Positions 35,256 to 43,930 of a DNA stretch of 64,000 bases are shown in pieces. How positions within the stretch are numbered: position 1 is the stretch's first letter; every line of letters starts with the position of its first letter. The notes beneath the pieces are model-generated. The model searched no databases, had not been told where the DNA came from, and saw nothing but the letters and a program-made list of their open reading frames with translations. Origin of the DNA: Enorma massiliensis phI (lineage in GTDB: Bacteria; Actinomycetota; Coriobacteriia; Coriobacteriales; Coriobacteriaceae); NCBI RefSeq assembly GCF_000311845.1, contig NZ_HE978574.1, positions 1-64,000 on the forward strand. Direction: 5' to 3'. Position numbers and translations under genes: made by a program.

Positions 35256-36626
35256 ATGCGCTGTCCTGTGTGCGAGAGCACCGTGAGCTCGTCGCTCTCG
35301 TTTTGCCCGCGTTGCGGCGCACGGCTTGGCAACCCTGCAGGACGGGCCCGCGCGGCCGCCGACGGTGCGAACAACAGCGCGCACTCCGCTACGGAAGAGG
35401 ATGGGCCGGGCGGCTCTGCAGCCGTATCCGGGGCCGCAGGCGCATCCGGCACCGCGACCGCATCCGGGGCCGCAAGCGCATCCAAAACCGCAAGCACACC
35501 CAAGGCGGCAGCGTCATCCGAGACTGTCACCGTATCCGAGGCCGCAAGCGTCAACCCCGACGACACGGCACCTTTGCCCCTTATCAGCGAGGACGAGAAT
35601 TTCCTGCGCAACGACAACCTTTCCTCCCATTTCATCGAGGCGCAGGAAGAGAGCAAGAAGCGCCTACCTATGGTGCTCGTCATCGTGATGTTCGTGCTCT
35701 TCCTTGTTGCGATCAGCACGCTGGCCATCGCGACCTACTACATCATCGAAAACTACATCGAACCGATCATTCGCGAGCTCGCACTCTCAACGATCTACGA
35801 CGACAACGCGGAAGAAGACACCGGCGCAACCTTGAGAGATGGCGGGGGCCAGCAAGACGGAGCAACGGGAACCCAACTCGTCCAGCCGCCCGCCCCAGCA
35901 ACTACCGCACCGCCCGCCGCACCCGAAGCGCCAACGCCGCCCGCCGGAGATGGGGGCGGCGGCACGCCGGTTACCCCCGTCGCCACCGAGGATGATCCCG
36001 CGAAGCAGGCGATCTACAACAATCTCCTCGCCGCATACCGCGATGCGCAGGCGCAAGATTGGCAGAATGCGCTCGATTCCGAGTACCAGGACCTGGCATC
36101 GCTCGGCGCAATCATGATCACGCACACGGACTCGAATGTGTCGGTCTCCTACGACCAGGTAGAAAACGGCACGGTATCGTATTCCTACGTGGACTTCGGC
36201 GACGACGACACGCTCGACCTCGCCATCGCAGCGGTGCAGGATGATGGCTCCTACCAGCTGCTCGGCCTCTTCAACACCGACGGCGCAGAGCCCATCTCCA
36301 TCATGAACGGAGCCGTATCCACTCGCTCGAACTGGAAGGTTCGCGAGGACCTGACCATCGAGAGCGGTGGATCGTTAAGCGCATGGGAGTACCGGGCGAA
36401 CGTCTACGAGGTAGCTGGCTCGGAACTGACCTCCGTTGCCGCATATGGCTACGACAGCTACGGCTACTGGAGCGAAGATGCCGAGGGCAACCGAACGTAT
36501 ATTTCGCTCGAAGAATACCAAGAGCTGCACAACGCCGCCTCCGCCACGCTCGAATGGCACCCGGTCTCGGAATTCGTGGAGGTTGCGCCGGATGAGACCG
36601 AGGTCACAGGCAGCACCACGCCGTAG
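35256..36626 (+). CDS. Zinc-ribbon single-pass membrane protein, paralogue 2
   Basis: The 456-residue protein repeats the plan of its left neighbour: ribbon (Cys3, 6, 17, 20), a long low-complexity linker with ASGAASASKTAS-type repeats (about 55-100), one membrane helix (about 138-163), a Pro/Ala/Gly extracellular hinge (about 195-250) and the shared domain with YRDAQAQDWQNALD, DLASLGAI and YVDFGDDDTLDLAIA. The hinge replaces the coiled coil of paralogue 1. ATG 35256 follows AGGGGTGCC. A 132-nt gap separates it from paralogue 1, so it may have its own promoter. It ends the cluster. Confidence 0.82.
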   Translation: MRCPVCESTVSSSLSFCPRCGARLGNPAGRARAAADGANNSAHSATEEDGPGGSAAVSGAAGASGTATASGAASASKTASTPKAAASSETVTVSEAASVNPDDTAPLPLISEDENFLRNDNLSSHFIEAQEESKKRLPMVLVIVMFVLFLVAISTLAIATYYIIENYIEPIIRELALSTIYDDNAEEDTGATLRDGGGQQDGATGTQLVQPPAPATTAPPAAPEAPTPPAGDGGGGTPVTPVATEDDPAKQAIYNNLLAAYRDAQAQDWQNALDSEYQDLASLGAIMITHTDSNVSVSYDQVENGTVSYSYVDFGDDDTLDLAIAAVQDDGSYQLLGLFNTDGAEPISIMNGAVSTRSNWKVREDLTIESGGSLSAWEYRANVYEVAGSELTSVAAYGYDSYGYWSEDAEGNRTYISLEEYQELHNAASATLEWHPVSEFVEVAPDETEVTGSTTP

Positions 36627-36747
36627 GGTGGCTGCACTTTGGCAGGCTCTGCGAAAACCATGCGCTGTCATCTGCGGCAGCAACGACGCTCGCGTCTCCC
36701 AAGGAAACGCTGATTATGGGGTGCCGGAGGCATCCGCCCCCTCGATG

Positions 36748-36891
36748 TTTCAACTTTTGGGCACTTCCCCGCGCGGCGGACGGGCACGGGCGGGCGAGGG
36801 GTGGGAAAAGGCGCAGCTCAGGCGGCTGGCACCCTCCCGGATGCGGCACGGCTACCCGGGCCCTCCTCCCCGAAGTGCCCAAAAGCTGAAA
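36748..36891. repeat. 144-bp element bounded by 20-bp inverted repeats
   Basis: TTTCAACTTTTGGGCACTTC (36748-36767) and GAAGTGCCCAAAAGCTGAAA (36872-36891) are inverted copies with one mismatch, enclosing 104 bp of very GC-rich DNA. The element fills most of the 333-bp gap between convergent genes. It is not a simple terminator, because the loop is too long and no T-tract follows. No transposase is present. Confidence 0.7.
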
Positions 36892-36959
36892 TCGCGATCG
36901 CCCCGAAGGGAATATCAGCGCTTCCCTATCAGCCGTGGCTGCGCAATAGCTCACGCACG

Positions 36960-38204
36960 TCACGCGCTCTGCGCCGCCTCCAGCTTCGCCCGCTCGGCGC
37001 GAACCTCCTGGGCGCGGACGCGCACGAGCGACGTGATGGCGCACTCGAGCATGCCGCGATCGGGTACGCGCGTCGTGAGGCGCTGCATCTGGAGCCCGGG
37101 CCAGAGCACCACGCGCACGAGAGGGCTATCGAGACGTTTTCCCGCCCACCGGACCGTCACCTCGTACGAAATTCCCATGACCACCGGCAGCAGCACGAGC
37201 CGCGATGCGAATACGATGGCCCCGCGCACGAACCCCGTCGCACCAAGCGCATCGGCAAACGCGCCCACTGGCGCGACCGCGTTCACCACGATCGCGATGA
37301 TGACCGTCATGACGAGAAACGCCGTGCCGCACCGCACATGAAGCCGCGAGAAGCGCATGCAGTTCTGGGGCGTGAGGTCGAGCCCGTGTTCGTAGCAGTG
37401 AATCGCCTGATGCTCTGCGCCGTGGTAGGCAAAGACACGTGCCATATCCGGCATACGGCCAATGCACCATATGTAGATCACGAGCGCCACGAGGCGCAGC
37501 GCCGCCTCGACAAGATTCCACACGAGGCTGTTATGGGCCTGAAGATCGCCCATAAGAAGATTCGTTACCGCAACAGGCAGGGCAACGAACAGGCCGATGC
37601 CTAGAAGCAGCCCCATACAGACAGAGATGAACATGCCCGCCGTCTCGAAGGCGGGGGCGGCAGAGCTGCTCGGGCTGGCACCCTTGCCTGCAGGCTCCTC
37701 CTCCCGCGCGGCGGGAACAGCGTCTTTCGGCACAGCAGCCCCGGAACGCTCAGTACATCCCGGGCCGATGGGGGCTTCCTCGTGCGGGCGCTCAGGGCCT
37801 TCCGGATCGGCGGGATTGTCCTCGTGCGGGCGCGCGGCCTTACCCGGCTCGGCGGGAGCATCCTCATACACATGGTCAACAGCAATGGAGAGCGCCTGAT
37901 AGGAGATGCGCATCGATTCGACAAACGACACGCAGCCGCGTACGATCGGCAGCTTTTGCCAAGCCGGGCGCTCCTCCGGCCCGGGAAGGGGGCGCTCCTC
38001 GACGTAGATGCCACCCGACTCCTCGCGCACAGAAACCGCCCAGCCATTGCGGCCGCGCATCATCACGCCTTCCAACACGGCAGATCCGCCGATGTGTGTT
38101 TGGAAGAGCTCGTCCATATGCCCCTGGCCGCCTTGCGCCATGGACTCCAGCGCATGGCCGACCGACGCGGACAGCACGCCGATACCGGTAGCGATGGATG
38201 GCAT
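36960..38204 (-). CDS. DUF1385 family (YqhQ-like) integral membrane protein
   Basis: The 414-residue protein shows the family signature IGGSAVLEGVMMRGRNGWAV near the N-terminus, then GCVSFVESMRISYQALS, several membrane helices, and the FAYHGAEHQAIHCYEHG motif followed by HVRCGTAFLVMT. The His/Glu residues of YHGAEH suggest a metal or catalytic site within the membrane; the family's function is unknown. An 80-residue Pro/Glu/Ala-rich insert (about 110-190) separates the N-terminal domain from the helices. ATG 38204 follows GGAAGGACCCC. In many genomes DUF1385 neighbours prfA/prmC; here it is about 15 kb away. Confidence 0.9.
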   Translation of the reverse strand: MPSIATGIGVLSASVGHALESMAQGGQGHMDELFQTHIGGSAVLEGVMMRGRNGWAVSVREESGGIYVEERPLPGPEERPAWQKLPIVRGCVSFVESMRISYQALSIAVDHVYEDAPAEPGKAARPHEDNPADPEGPERPHEEAPIGPGCTERSGAAVPKDAVPAAREEEPAGKGASPSSSAAPAFETAGMFISVCMGLLLGIGLFVALPVAVTNLLMGDLQAHNSLVWNLVEAALRLVALVIYIWCIGRMPDMARVFAYHGAEHQAIHCYEHGLDLTPQNCMRFSRLHVRCGTAFLVMTVIIAIVVNAVAPVGAFADALGATGFVRGAIVFASRLVLLPVVMGISYEVTVRWAGKRLDSPLVRVVLWPGLQMQRLTTRVPDRGMLECAITSLVRVRAQEVRAERAKLEAAQSA

Positions 38205-38363
38205 AGGGGTCCTTCCGTGCGGGTTTGGTAGCAGCATCATTATACGGCCTGGTCTCTGACGGCGCCCGGCGTTCCCAAATGATGGAAACAGAACGGGACG
38301 TCCGCGCGCGGCCCCGGCCCCATGACATAATACTGGTCGACCACAAGCAAGAAGGACGGAATC

Positions 38364-39878
38364 ATGGCGCAGCAGTCTTCACATCGCCCACGCTCCGTAC
38401 GCGGAGGCAAGCCCGCGCGGCGCGGGAAGGACCACCGGGGAACGTCGGCGTCTGCCGGCAGCGGGCAGCGGGCTAAGAGCTCCCCTGCCGGCAGCGGGCA
38501 GCGGTCGGCGGGCTCCCCTGCCAGCAGCGCTCGGCAGGCGGTCGGCCGCCCCGGCGGCGCCGCCTCCGGTGCAGGCCGCTCCGGCGGCGCCGCCTCCGGC
38601 GCAGGCCGCTCCGACGGCACCGCCTCCAATGCAACGCCGTCGCGCCGCAAGCTCAAGGATTCCGCCGGCCCCTGCCCCATCATGCGTGCATGCGGTGGGT
38701 GCGCGTGGCTTGGCATACCCTACCGGAAGCAGCTCGTCCGCAAGCAGGAAGCCATGGAGAATCTCTTCCGTCCGCTCATTGAGCGCATGGGATGGGACGC
38801 CGTGATCGAGGCCACCTGCGGCATGGGAGGCAAAGCGGGAGACCCGGGCAAGGCTCCCGCGCCGCGCGCGTTTCGCTACAAGGCGGCCACGCCCTTTGCA
38901 CCCGGGCCCGCAGGCACGGTGCGCTCAGGATTCTTCGCCCGTGGAACGCACACCATCGTTCCCGCTCCAAACTGCACCGTCGAAGCCCCTGGAGCGCGGC
39001 ACATCCTCAACGAGGTCGCCCGAGCCGCCGAGCGCCTGGGCATACCCGCATACGATGAAGATGCGCGGCAGGGTGTGCTGCGCTATGCAGTACTGCGCAT
39101 GGGCTGGCGCACCGATGAAGCCATGCTCACCATCGTCACCGCGCGCCGCGAGGTGCCCCACATCGAAGACCTCGCCCACGGGCTTTCCAGCATCGACCCT
39201 CGCATCGTATGCGTGGCCCAGAATATCAACGGGCGCGAAGGCAATGCCATCCTGGGCCGCGAGACTCGGGTGCTGTGGGGTGCTCCTCACATGAAGGACG
39301 AGCTACTTGGTTGCACGTTCGCCATCTCGCCCACCGCGTTCTATCAAACGAACCCCCAACAGACCGAGGTCTTATACCGCCTCGCCATCGAGGGCATGGC
39401 GCTCGAAGCGGGCGACGTGCTACTTGATGCATATTGCGGAAGCGGAACGATCGGTCTTTGCGCTGCGCGCGATGCGGCCCGCGCGGGCAAGGCGATCAAA
39501 CTCATCGGCGTGGAGAAGAACCCGGCGGGCATCGCCGACGCCCGCCTCAATGCCGAACTCAACGGCCTCGGCCCGGATGAGGCCTCCTTCATGGCAACCG
39601 ACGCTACCGAGTTCCTGCGCGATGCGGCTCGCAGCGGCACGCATGTCGATGTCATCGCGCTCGACCCTCCGCGGGCCGGCTCAACGCCAGCGTTTCTTAC
39701 GGCGGCTGCAGAGCTTGGACCGCGGCGCATCGTCTATATCAGCTGTAACCCCACAACGCAGGTGCGTGATCTGGAGATACTCGGGCACCAGGGCTACCGG
39801 CTCTGCCGCCTCACGCCCGTGGACATGTTCCCGCACACCGAGCACACGGAAACCGTCGCGGTTCTCGAACGCTCCTAG
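38364..39878 (+). CDS. RumA/TrmA-family RNA (uracil-5-)-methyltransferase
   Basis: The 504-residue protein has the Fe-S cysteines CPIMRACGGC (Cys104, 110, 113) and a fourth in PNCTVEAPG (Cys204), the ISPTAFYQTNPQQTE element, the SAM motif LLDAYCGSGTIGL, DPPRAG, and the catalytic cysteine in YISCNPTTQ. It should methylate a uracil of 23S rRNA at C5 (RlmD/RlmCD-like) or of tRNA; which cannot be told. The first 100 residues lack the usual TRAM domain and are instead a low-complexity basic Gly/Ser/Ala tail encoded by tandem DNA repeats. GAAGGACGGAATC precedes the ATG. Confidence 0.9.
   Translation: MAQQSSHRPRSVRGGKPARRGKDHRGTSASAGSGQRAKSSPAGSGQRSAGSPASSARQAVGRPGGAASGAGRSGGAASGAGRSDGTASNATPSRRKLKDSAGPCPIMRACGGCAWLGIPYRKQLVRKQEAMENLFRPLIERMGWDAVIEATCGMGGKAGDPGKAPAPRAFRYKAATPFAPGPAGTVRSGFFARGTHTIVPAPNCTVEAPGARHILNEVARAAERLGIPAYDEDARQGVLRYAVLRMGWRTDEAMLTIVTARREVPHIEDLAHGLSSIDPRIVCVAQNINGREGNAILGRETRVLWGAPHMKDELLGCTFAISPTAFYQTNPQQTEVLYRLAIEGMALEAGDVLLDAYCGSGTIGLCAARDAARAGKAIKLIGVEKNPAGIADARLNAELNGLGPDEASFMATDATEFLRDAARSGTHVDVIALDPPRAGSTPAFLTAAAELGPRRIVYISCNPTTQVRDLEILGHQGYRLCRLTPVDMFPHTEHTETVAVLERS
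38454..38519 (+). repeat. 33-bp tandem duplication inside the methyltransferase gene
   Basis: Two adjacent 33-bp units (38454-38486 and 38487-38519) begin with the same GCCGGCAGCGGGCAGCGG and end with GCTCCCCT. Their length is a multiple of three, so the frame is kept, and they encode AGSGQR-type repeats. Confidence 0.8.
38551..38640 (+). repeat. 30-bp tandem repeat inside the methyltransferase gene
   Basis: Three 30-bp units (38551, 38581, 38611); the first two differ at a single base and the third is degenerate. They encode the decapeptide GRSGGAASGA in frame, extending the unstructured tail. Confidence 0.85.
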
Positions 39879-39971
39879 CGCGCTTTGTGACCAAGAGGGG
39901 CGAGCAGCTCAAGCGGATCACCAATAGATCGTCTCACCTAAACGGGTGCCCCATCCGCGCAGATAGCCCGC

Positions 39972-41360
39972 TTAGCTTAAAGTCAGGTCATCCGCCTCGA
40001 TGGTATACATCCAACTGATGTAGACGCTCGGATAGTGTCCGCATAAGATGCGGGCGGGATCGATATGCCGTGCGCACGCCTGGGCAACAGCGGCAATCCC
40101 TCCCGGGGTAACCAGCTCGTCGACCGAGCCAACCTCGGCACCAACCTCGCTCACTACCGACCGCACGGCTTGAGCCGCCTCGGGGTCATAGGGGTCCTCC
40201 TCACCGGTAAGCTCGGTGTAGGCGCTGCTCATCGACGCGAACTGGGTATCGAACCCTTCCTCGCCCATCGCAGGCAAGTTCATGTCGACCCCGTAGCGAG
40301 CATACCCCCAAGACGCCAGAGGGAGCGCGGGCATAAGGTCCGCCGGGTTCGCAATATTGAAGATGTTGCCATAGCGCGCGGCGTGGGCGTGGGCGCTCGT
40401 GGTACATCCGGGCGACGCGAAGGTGTACCCTGCAACCGCATCGCCCGCCGCCAGTTCGAGCCCATCCTGGGACTGGGCGCCCTCTGCCAGCGCAGCAAGC
40501 TCGTCGTCCGCTTGGGCGGCAACGAGGTTCGCGATCGCCCCGCCGCGACTGTGCCCAACGAGCAACAGGGTCACCTGGTCTCCGCGCCTATGGCTTTCGC
40601 GCACCCAGGGAGCGACCGCCTGGCTCACCTCGCTCGCCGCCTCTACATACCCGGAGTGGTCGTACCGTGTCTCTTGATCCTCGGAAAGGGCTGTCTCGCC
40701 TTCGGGAGAAACGCCCTCGATTTTTAGGTTGCTCAGCCATTCCGATCCATAGCTGCCACGCACCGAGACGAGGATGACCGAACGAGTGGACCCGTCGGCT
40801 CCCGTTACGCGCTTGCGCGCCAAGGTGTAGGCGACGGTATCTTCTCGCTGCGTCACCAGATTGAGCATCTGGTCCATTACCTCGCTGCGATACTCGTACG
40901 AGGCTGTGGAAACCTCGTCGAAGCCCAGCTCGGCCAGGGCGTTCTCCATATACGGCGGCGTTTGATAGCTTTCTTGGTAATGAGAAGATTCGGAATACGC
41001 CAGGGCAGCAAGAACCGACGAGGCCTTTGCGAGGTCGTGGTTGTAGGTGCGCATGTCGCCGAAGAACCAGCCGTCATCCCAGACAACCGGCGACACCGTC
41101 TCGCGACCGGGCGCGTCGATGCAGGTATAGGTGATGCTCTTGGTAAAGCGCCCCGTCGCGGGAAGCTCCTCGCCATAGGCAACCGCGGAGCTTTGCGGCG
41201 AACCCGCTCCCCCGGCGTTTCGGCGATTCTGCTCGTAGCGACAGAGCATCATGAACACAAAGCTCAGAGCCATGATGGCGAGCACGAGCAGCACCAAGAA
41301 CGGCAGGCGGCTCAACCCCGCCCGCACCGCAGACACCATATGACACCGCCCGAGCGCCAT
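39972..41360 (-). CDS. Membrane-anchored lipase/alpha-beta hydrolase
   Basis: The 462-residue protein has a short cytosolic start and one membrane helix (about 17-40), so the enzyme domain faces outside. The nucleophile elbow is VGHSRGGAIANLVAA, the acid is likely in NPADLMPALP, and the histidine in ILCGHYPSVYISWMY, the order found in lipase class 3 and Mbeg1-like (DUF2974) hydrolases. ARKRVTGADGSTRSVILVSVRG precedes the core strands. The ATG lies 3 nt after the PHP gene stop and uses AAGGGTAGATC within that gene's end, so the two are co-transcribed. Substrate unknown, possibly a lipid or an ester. Confidence 0.8.
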   Translation of the reverse strand: MALGRCHMVSAVRAGLSRLPFLVLLVLAIMALSFVFMMLCRYEQNRRNAGGAGSPQSSAVAYGEELPATGRFTKSITYTCIDAPGRETVSPVVWDDGWFFGDMRTYNHDLAKASSVLAALAYSESSHYQESYQTPPYMENALAELGFDEVSTASYEYRSEVMDQMLNLVTQREDTVAYTLARKRVTGADGSTRSVILVSVRGSYGSEWLSNLKIEGVSPEGETALSEDQETRYDHSGYVEAASEVSQAVAPWVRESHRRGDQVTLLLVGHSRGGAIANLVAAQADDELAALAEGAQSQDGLELAAGDAVAGYTFASPGCTTSAHAHAARYGNIFNIANPADLMPALPLASWGYARYGVDMNLPAMGEEGFDTQFASMSSAYTELTGEEDPYDPEAAQAVRSVVSEVGAEVGSVDELVTPGGIAAVAQACARHIDPARILCGHYPSVYISWMYTIEADDLTLS

Positions 41361-41363
41361 GAT

Positions 41364-42194
41364 CTACCCTTCGCGAGCAACAAGATTCCGCAGGTCGCAG
41401 ATGCCTGCATCGGCAAGTGCGGTAAGCATCGAGGCGCGATCGCGATTCATGATGAGCTCCCTGGGGAAATGAATCTCCTCGAGCATGGCGCTCACCTGGG
41501 GATACTTACCGATATCCGAGGCGATATGAGCATCGCTGGAAACCGATATGCCCACGCCGAGCTCCGCGCAGCGCTCGGCTATGCGGCGGCAGGCATCGTG
41601 CGTGTCGCCCTTGTGATCGCCCTCGAGACTGTGCTCGTTAACCTCGATGAGCTTATGGCGCTCCTTCGCAACGGTGAGCACCTCATCAACATCGAACGGC
41701 ACGCCGGAACGCCCCGTATGCCCCAACACCAGCACCTTCGGCTGCTCAAGCGCTCGAATGTACATGCCGGTCGTCTGTGCCCCGGAGACATCTTCGGTGA
41801 ACCGCGTATCGTGAACGCTCGCCACGAGATAATCGAGATTGCTCGTTACGCGCTCGAACAGGCTCTTGTCCTGCTTGTACGGCCGCCCGGTGATGCTTGC
41901 CGGACAGGCGATATCTTGCCCGAACAGCCCGCCCTCAAGCGAGACGATATCAACCTCCGCAGCGCGCAGGAGCACGACCCCGTCCCAAACGCGCGGCCAC
42001 ACGGTCTGGTTCACGAAGTATTGGAAGTTGCGGATGTGCTGCTCGGGAAAGAGCATGCAGCTGAAATGATCGGCGGACCCCAAGAGCTCGAGCCCTGCGG
42101 CGCGCGCTGCCGCGACGTTCTCCGCAATGGTTGAATATGCATGACGAGAGAACATCGTATGGGTATGGATATCTGATTTAATCTCGTATGTCAT
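41364..42194 (-). CDS. PHP-domain phosphoesterase (YcdX-like)
   Basis: The 276-residue enzyme shows the metal-binding pattern of PHP phosphatases: SDIHTHTMFSRHAYST (His10, His12), LLGSADHF, AAEVDI, VEVNEHS-like IEVNEHSLE and SVSSDAH. Family members cleave phosphoester bonds with two or three bound metals. ATG 42194 follows AAGGAGCATCTC; the frame is open to 42341 but without a ribosome site. The lipase-like gene follows by 3 nt. The substrate is not known. Confidence 0.88.
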   Translation of the reverse strand: MTYEIKSDIHTHTMFSRHAYSTIAENVAAARAAGLELLGSADHFSCMLFPEQHIRNFQYFVNQTVWPRVWDGVVLLRAAEVDIVSLEGGLFGQDIACPASITGRPYKQDKSLFERVTSNLDYLVASVHDTRFTEDVSGAQTTGMYIRALEQPKVLVLGHTGRSGVPFDVDEVLTVAKERHKLIEVNEHSLEGDHKGDTHDACRRIAERCAELGVGISVSSDAHIASDIGKYPQVSAMLEEIHFPRELIMNRDRASMLTALADAGICDLRNLVAREG

Positions 42195-42318
42195 GAGATG
42201 CTCCTTAGATGTGAACCATCTGCAACAAGCGCGATTCCGGCGCGCCGCAGCCGCTGAACGCCGAGTAGTCCGGCACAGGGCCGCGCACAACGGCAATGCG
42301 CTCAGCCAAAGACGAAAC

Positions 42319-43518
42319 CTACAGGCCGTAGTCTTCAGCAAGACGCTTCCATGCGGGAAGCGAACGCTCGATAACCTCGGGTGCCACGCAATACCCTACG
42401 CGCACCCACCCCTCAACGCCGAAGCTGTTGGAGGGCACCGGCAAGAGCTCGTAGGCCCGAGCGCGTTCGCAGAACGCCTCGGCATCGGGCTCAAGGGCAC
42501 GGATCCACAGGTAGAAGGCACCGCCTGGCTCCACATAGGTATACCCCATCTGCGAGAGCGCCTGGGTGAGCAGGTCACGATTGCGAGCGTATGCCGCAAC
42601 ATCCGACGGAACGTCCACACAATCCATGACCACGCGCTGGAAGAGCGATGGCGCGCATACGAACCCGAGCGACCGGGCCGTTCCGGCAACGGCCGTCATG
42701 ACCCGGCGGGCGCCCTCGCTCACCTGCGGCACGAGCACCCAGCCCACGCGCTCTCCAGGAAGCGAGAGCGATTTGCTGTACGAATAGCACACCACCGTGT
42801 GCTCGTAGAGCGACGGCACCCAAGGAACCTCAGCGCCGTAGGTGATTTCGCGGTAGGGCTCGTCTGAGATGAGGACAATGGGCTGAGGATGGCCCAGGCG
42901 CGCCTCGCGATCCACGTTCGCGCGCTCGAGGACATCCACGAGTTTCTCCAGGTTCTCCCTGGTATAGACCGCGCCCGTTGGGTTATTGGGCGAGTCGATG
43001 ATAACCGCCGCGGTACGGTCGGTGATGGCGGCGGCGACCGCCTCGGGGTCGACCTGGAACGTTTCCTGATCGGCTAAGACCTCGATGCAGACGGCACCAG
43101 CCGTTTCGATCCACACGCGGTATTCCGGGAAATACGGCGCGATGACGATAACCTCATCGCCGGGGCACGTGACCGCTCCAAGCGTGCAGGACACCGAGGC
43201 GGCGGCGCCGACCGTCATGAACACATCGGCCATGGTGTAGTTCGTCCCAAAACGACGGTTGAGCGATTCCGCCACGGCAGCACGAACCTCGGGTGCGCCG
43301 GGCGCGGGCGTGTACCCGTGCACCTGCTCGGGTGGGAGCTTGAGCGAACGCTCGATGCTCTGCCTCACCTCGTCGGGGGCGGGCACGCTGGGGTTGCCCA
43401 GGCTGAAATCGAACACATTCTCATCGCCAATCTGTGCCTTGCGCTCGTTGGCGTACGTGAAAATCTCGCGAATCACCGAGCTCTCGGCACCGCGAGCATA
43501 CATCGTATCGTTGATCAT
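42319..43518 (-). CDS. PLP-dependent aminotransferase, class I/II
   Basis: The 399-residue fold-type I enzyme has SLGNPSVPAP near the start, the VGAAASVSC cofactor phosphate site, SPNNPTGAVYT, ISDEPYREITY and the PLP lysine in CYSYSKSLSLPGERVGW (Lys249). The sequence resembles aspartate/aromatic aminotransferases of the AspB type. The amino donor cannot be read from sequence. GAGGAGCAATC precedes the ATG at 43518. It is 124 nt upstream of the PHP gene on the same strand and may head that transcript. Confidence 0.93.
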   Translation of the reverse strand: MINDTMYARGAESSVIREIFTYANERKAQIGDENVFDFSLGNPSVPAPDEVRQSIERSLKLPPEQVHGYTPAPGAPEVRAAVAESLNRRFGTNYTMADVFMTVGAAASVSCTLGAVTCPGDEVIVIAPYFPEYRVWIETAGAVCIEVLADQETFQVDPEAVAAAITDRTAAVIIDSPNNPTGAVYTRENLEKLVDVLERANVDREARLGHPQPIVLISDEPYREITYGAEVPWVPSLYEHTVVCYSYSKSLSLPGERVGWVLVPQVSEGARRVMTAVAGTARSLGFVCAPSLFQRVVMDCVDVPSDVAAYARNRDLLTQALSQMGYTYVEPGGAFYLWIRALEPDAEAFCERARAYELLPVPSNSFGVEGWVRVGYCVAPEVIERSLPAWKRLAEDYGL

Positions 43519-43756
43519 GATTGCTCCTCATATCGGCGCAGCCGTGCCGCGCACCGTCTTGTGGTCCATGATACGGCAAGATGCACGGCCCTCGGAGCCA
43601 GAACGCTCCAGGGCGCGGTGCCGATCAATGCGAGCAGCCAGATGGCGCTGGCAGATGGTGCCAGTGGCTTCGTACAACAGGCATGGAGCGTTGCACACGG
43701 CAAAGACGCGCCGGGCTCAGGTGCTCCATGCAGACGCTCCATGCAATCGTTACGCA

Positions 43757-43847
43757 CATTCGCTCGGCGCAGCGCTCCGTGCAATCGCCCAGCGAAATCG
43801 TTCGCGCAAACGCTCAGCGCATTCGCTCGGCGCAGCGCTCCGTGCAA
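43757..43847. repeat. 63-bp-spaced direct repeat in a 700-bp non-coding gap
   Basis: An identical 28-bp string occurs at 43757-43784 and 43820-43847 (it contains CTCGGCGCAGCGCTCCGTGC), so the period is 63 bp. Degenerate relatives (GCTCCATGCAGACGCTCCATGCAA) lie just to the left. The leftward reading frame across it gives ERLHGALRRAN repeats but has no ribosome site, so I treat it as non-coding. Confidence 0.7.
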
Positions 43848-43930
43848 ACGCTCGGCATACACGCTCACCAACTCGATGGAATGGCCGCGCCGGCCCGCAC
43901 GGTGAAGGCGTTTTTGCAACGAATGTCGGT

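Noticed and set aside
22875-36626. Prophage or classical defence island as explanation for the ribbon cluster
   Set aside because: No integrase, capsid, terminase, restriction, nuclease or helicase gene is present; products are lipoproteins, membrane proteins and ribbon proteins.
43515-43919. Leftward 134-codon frame with ERLHGALRRAN repeats
   Set aside because: No ribosome site, and it overlaps the aminotransferase start; the repeats are better described as DNA tandem repeats.
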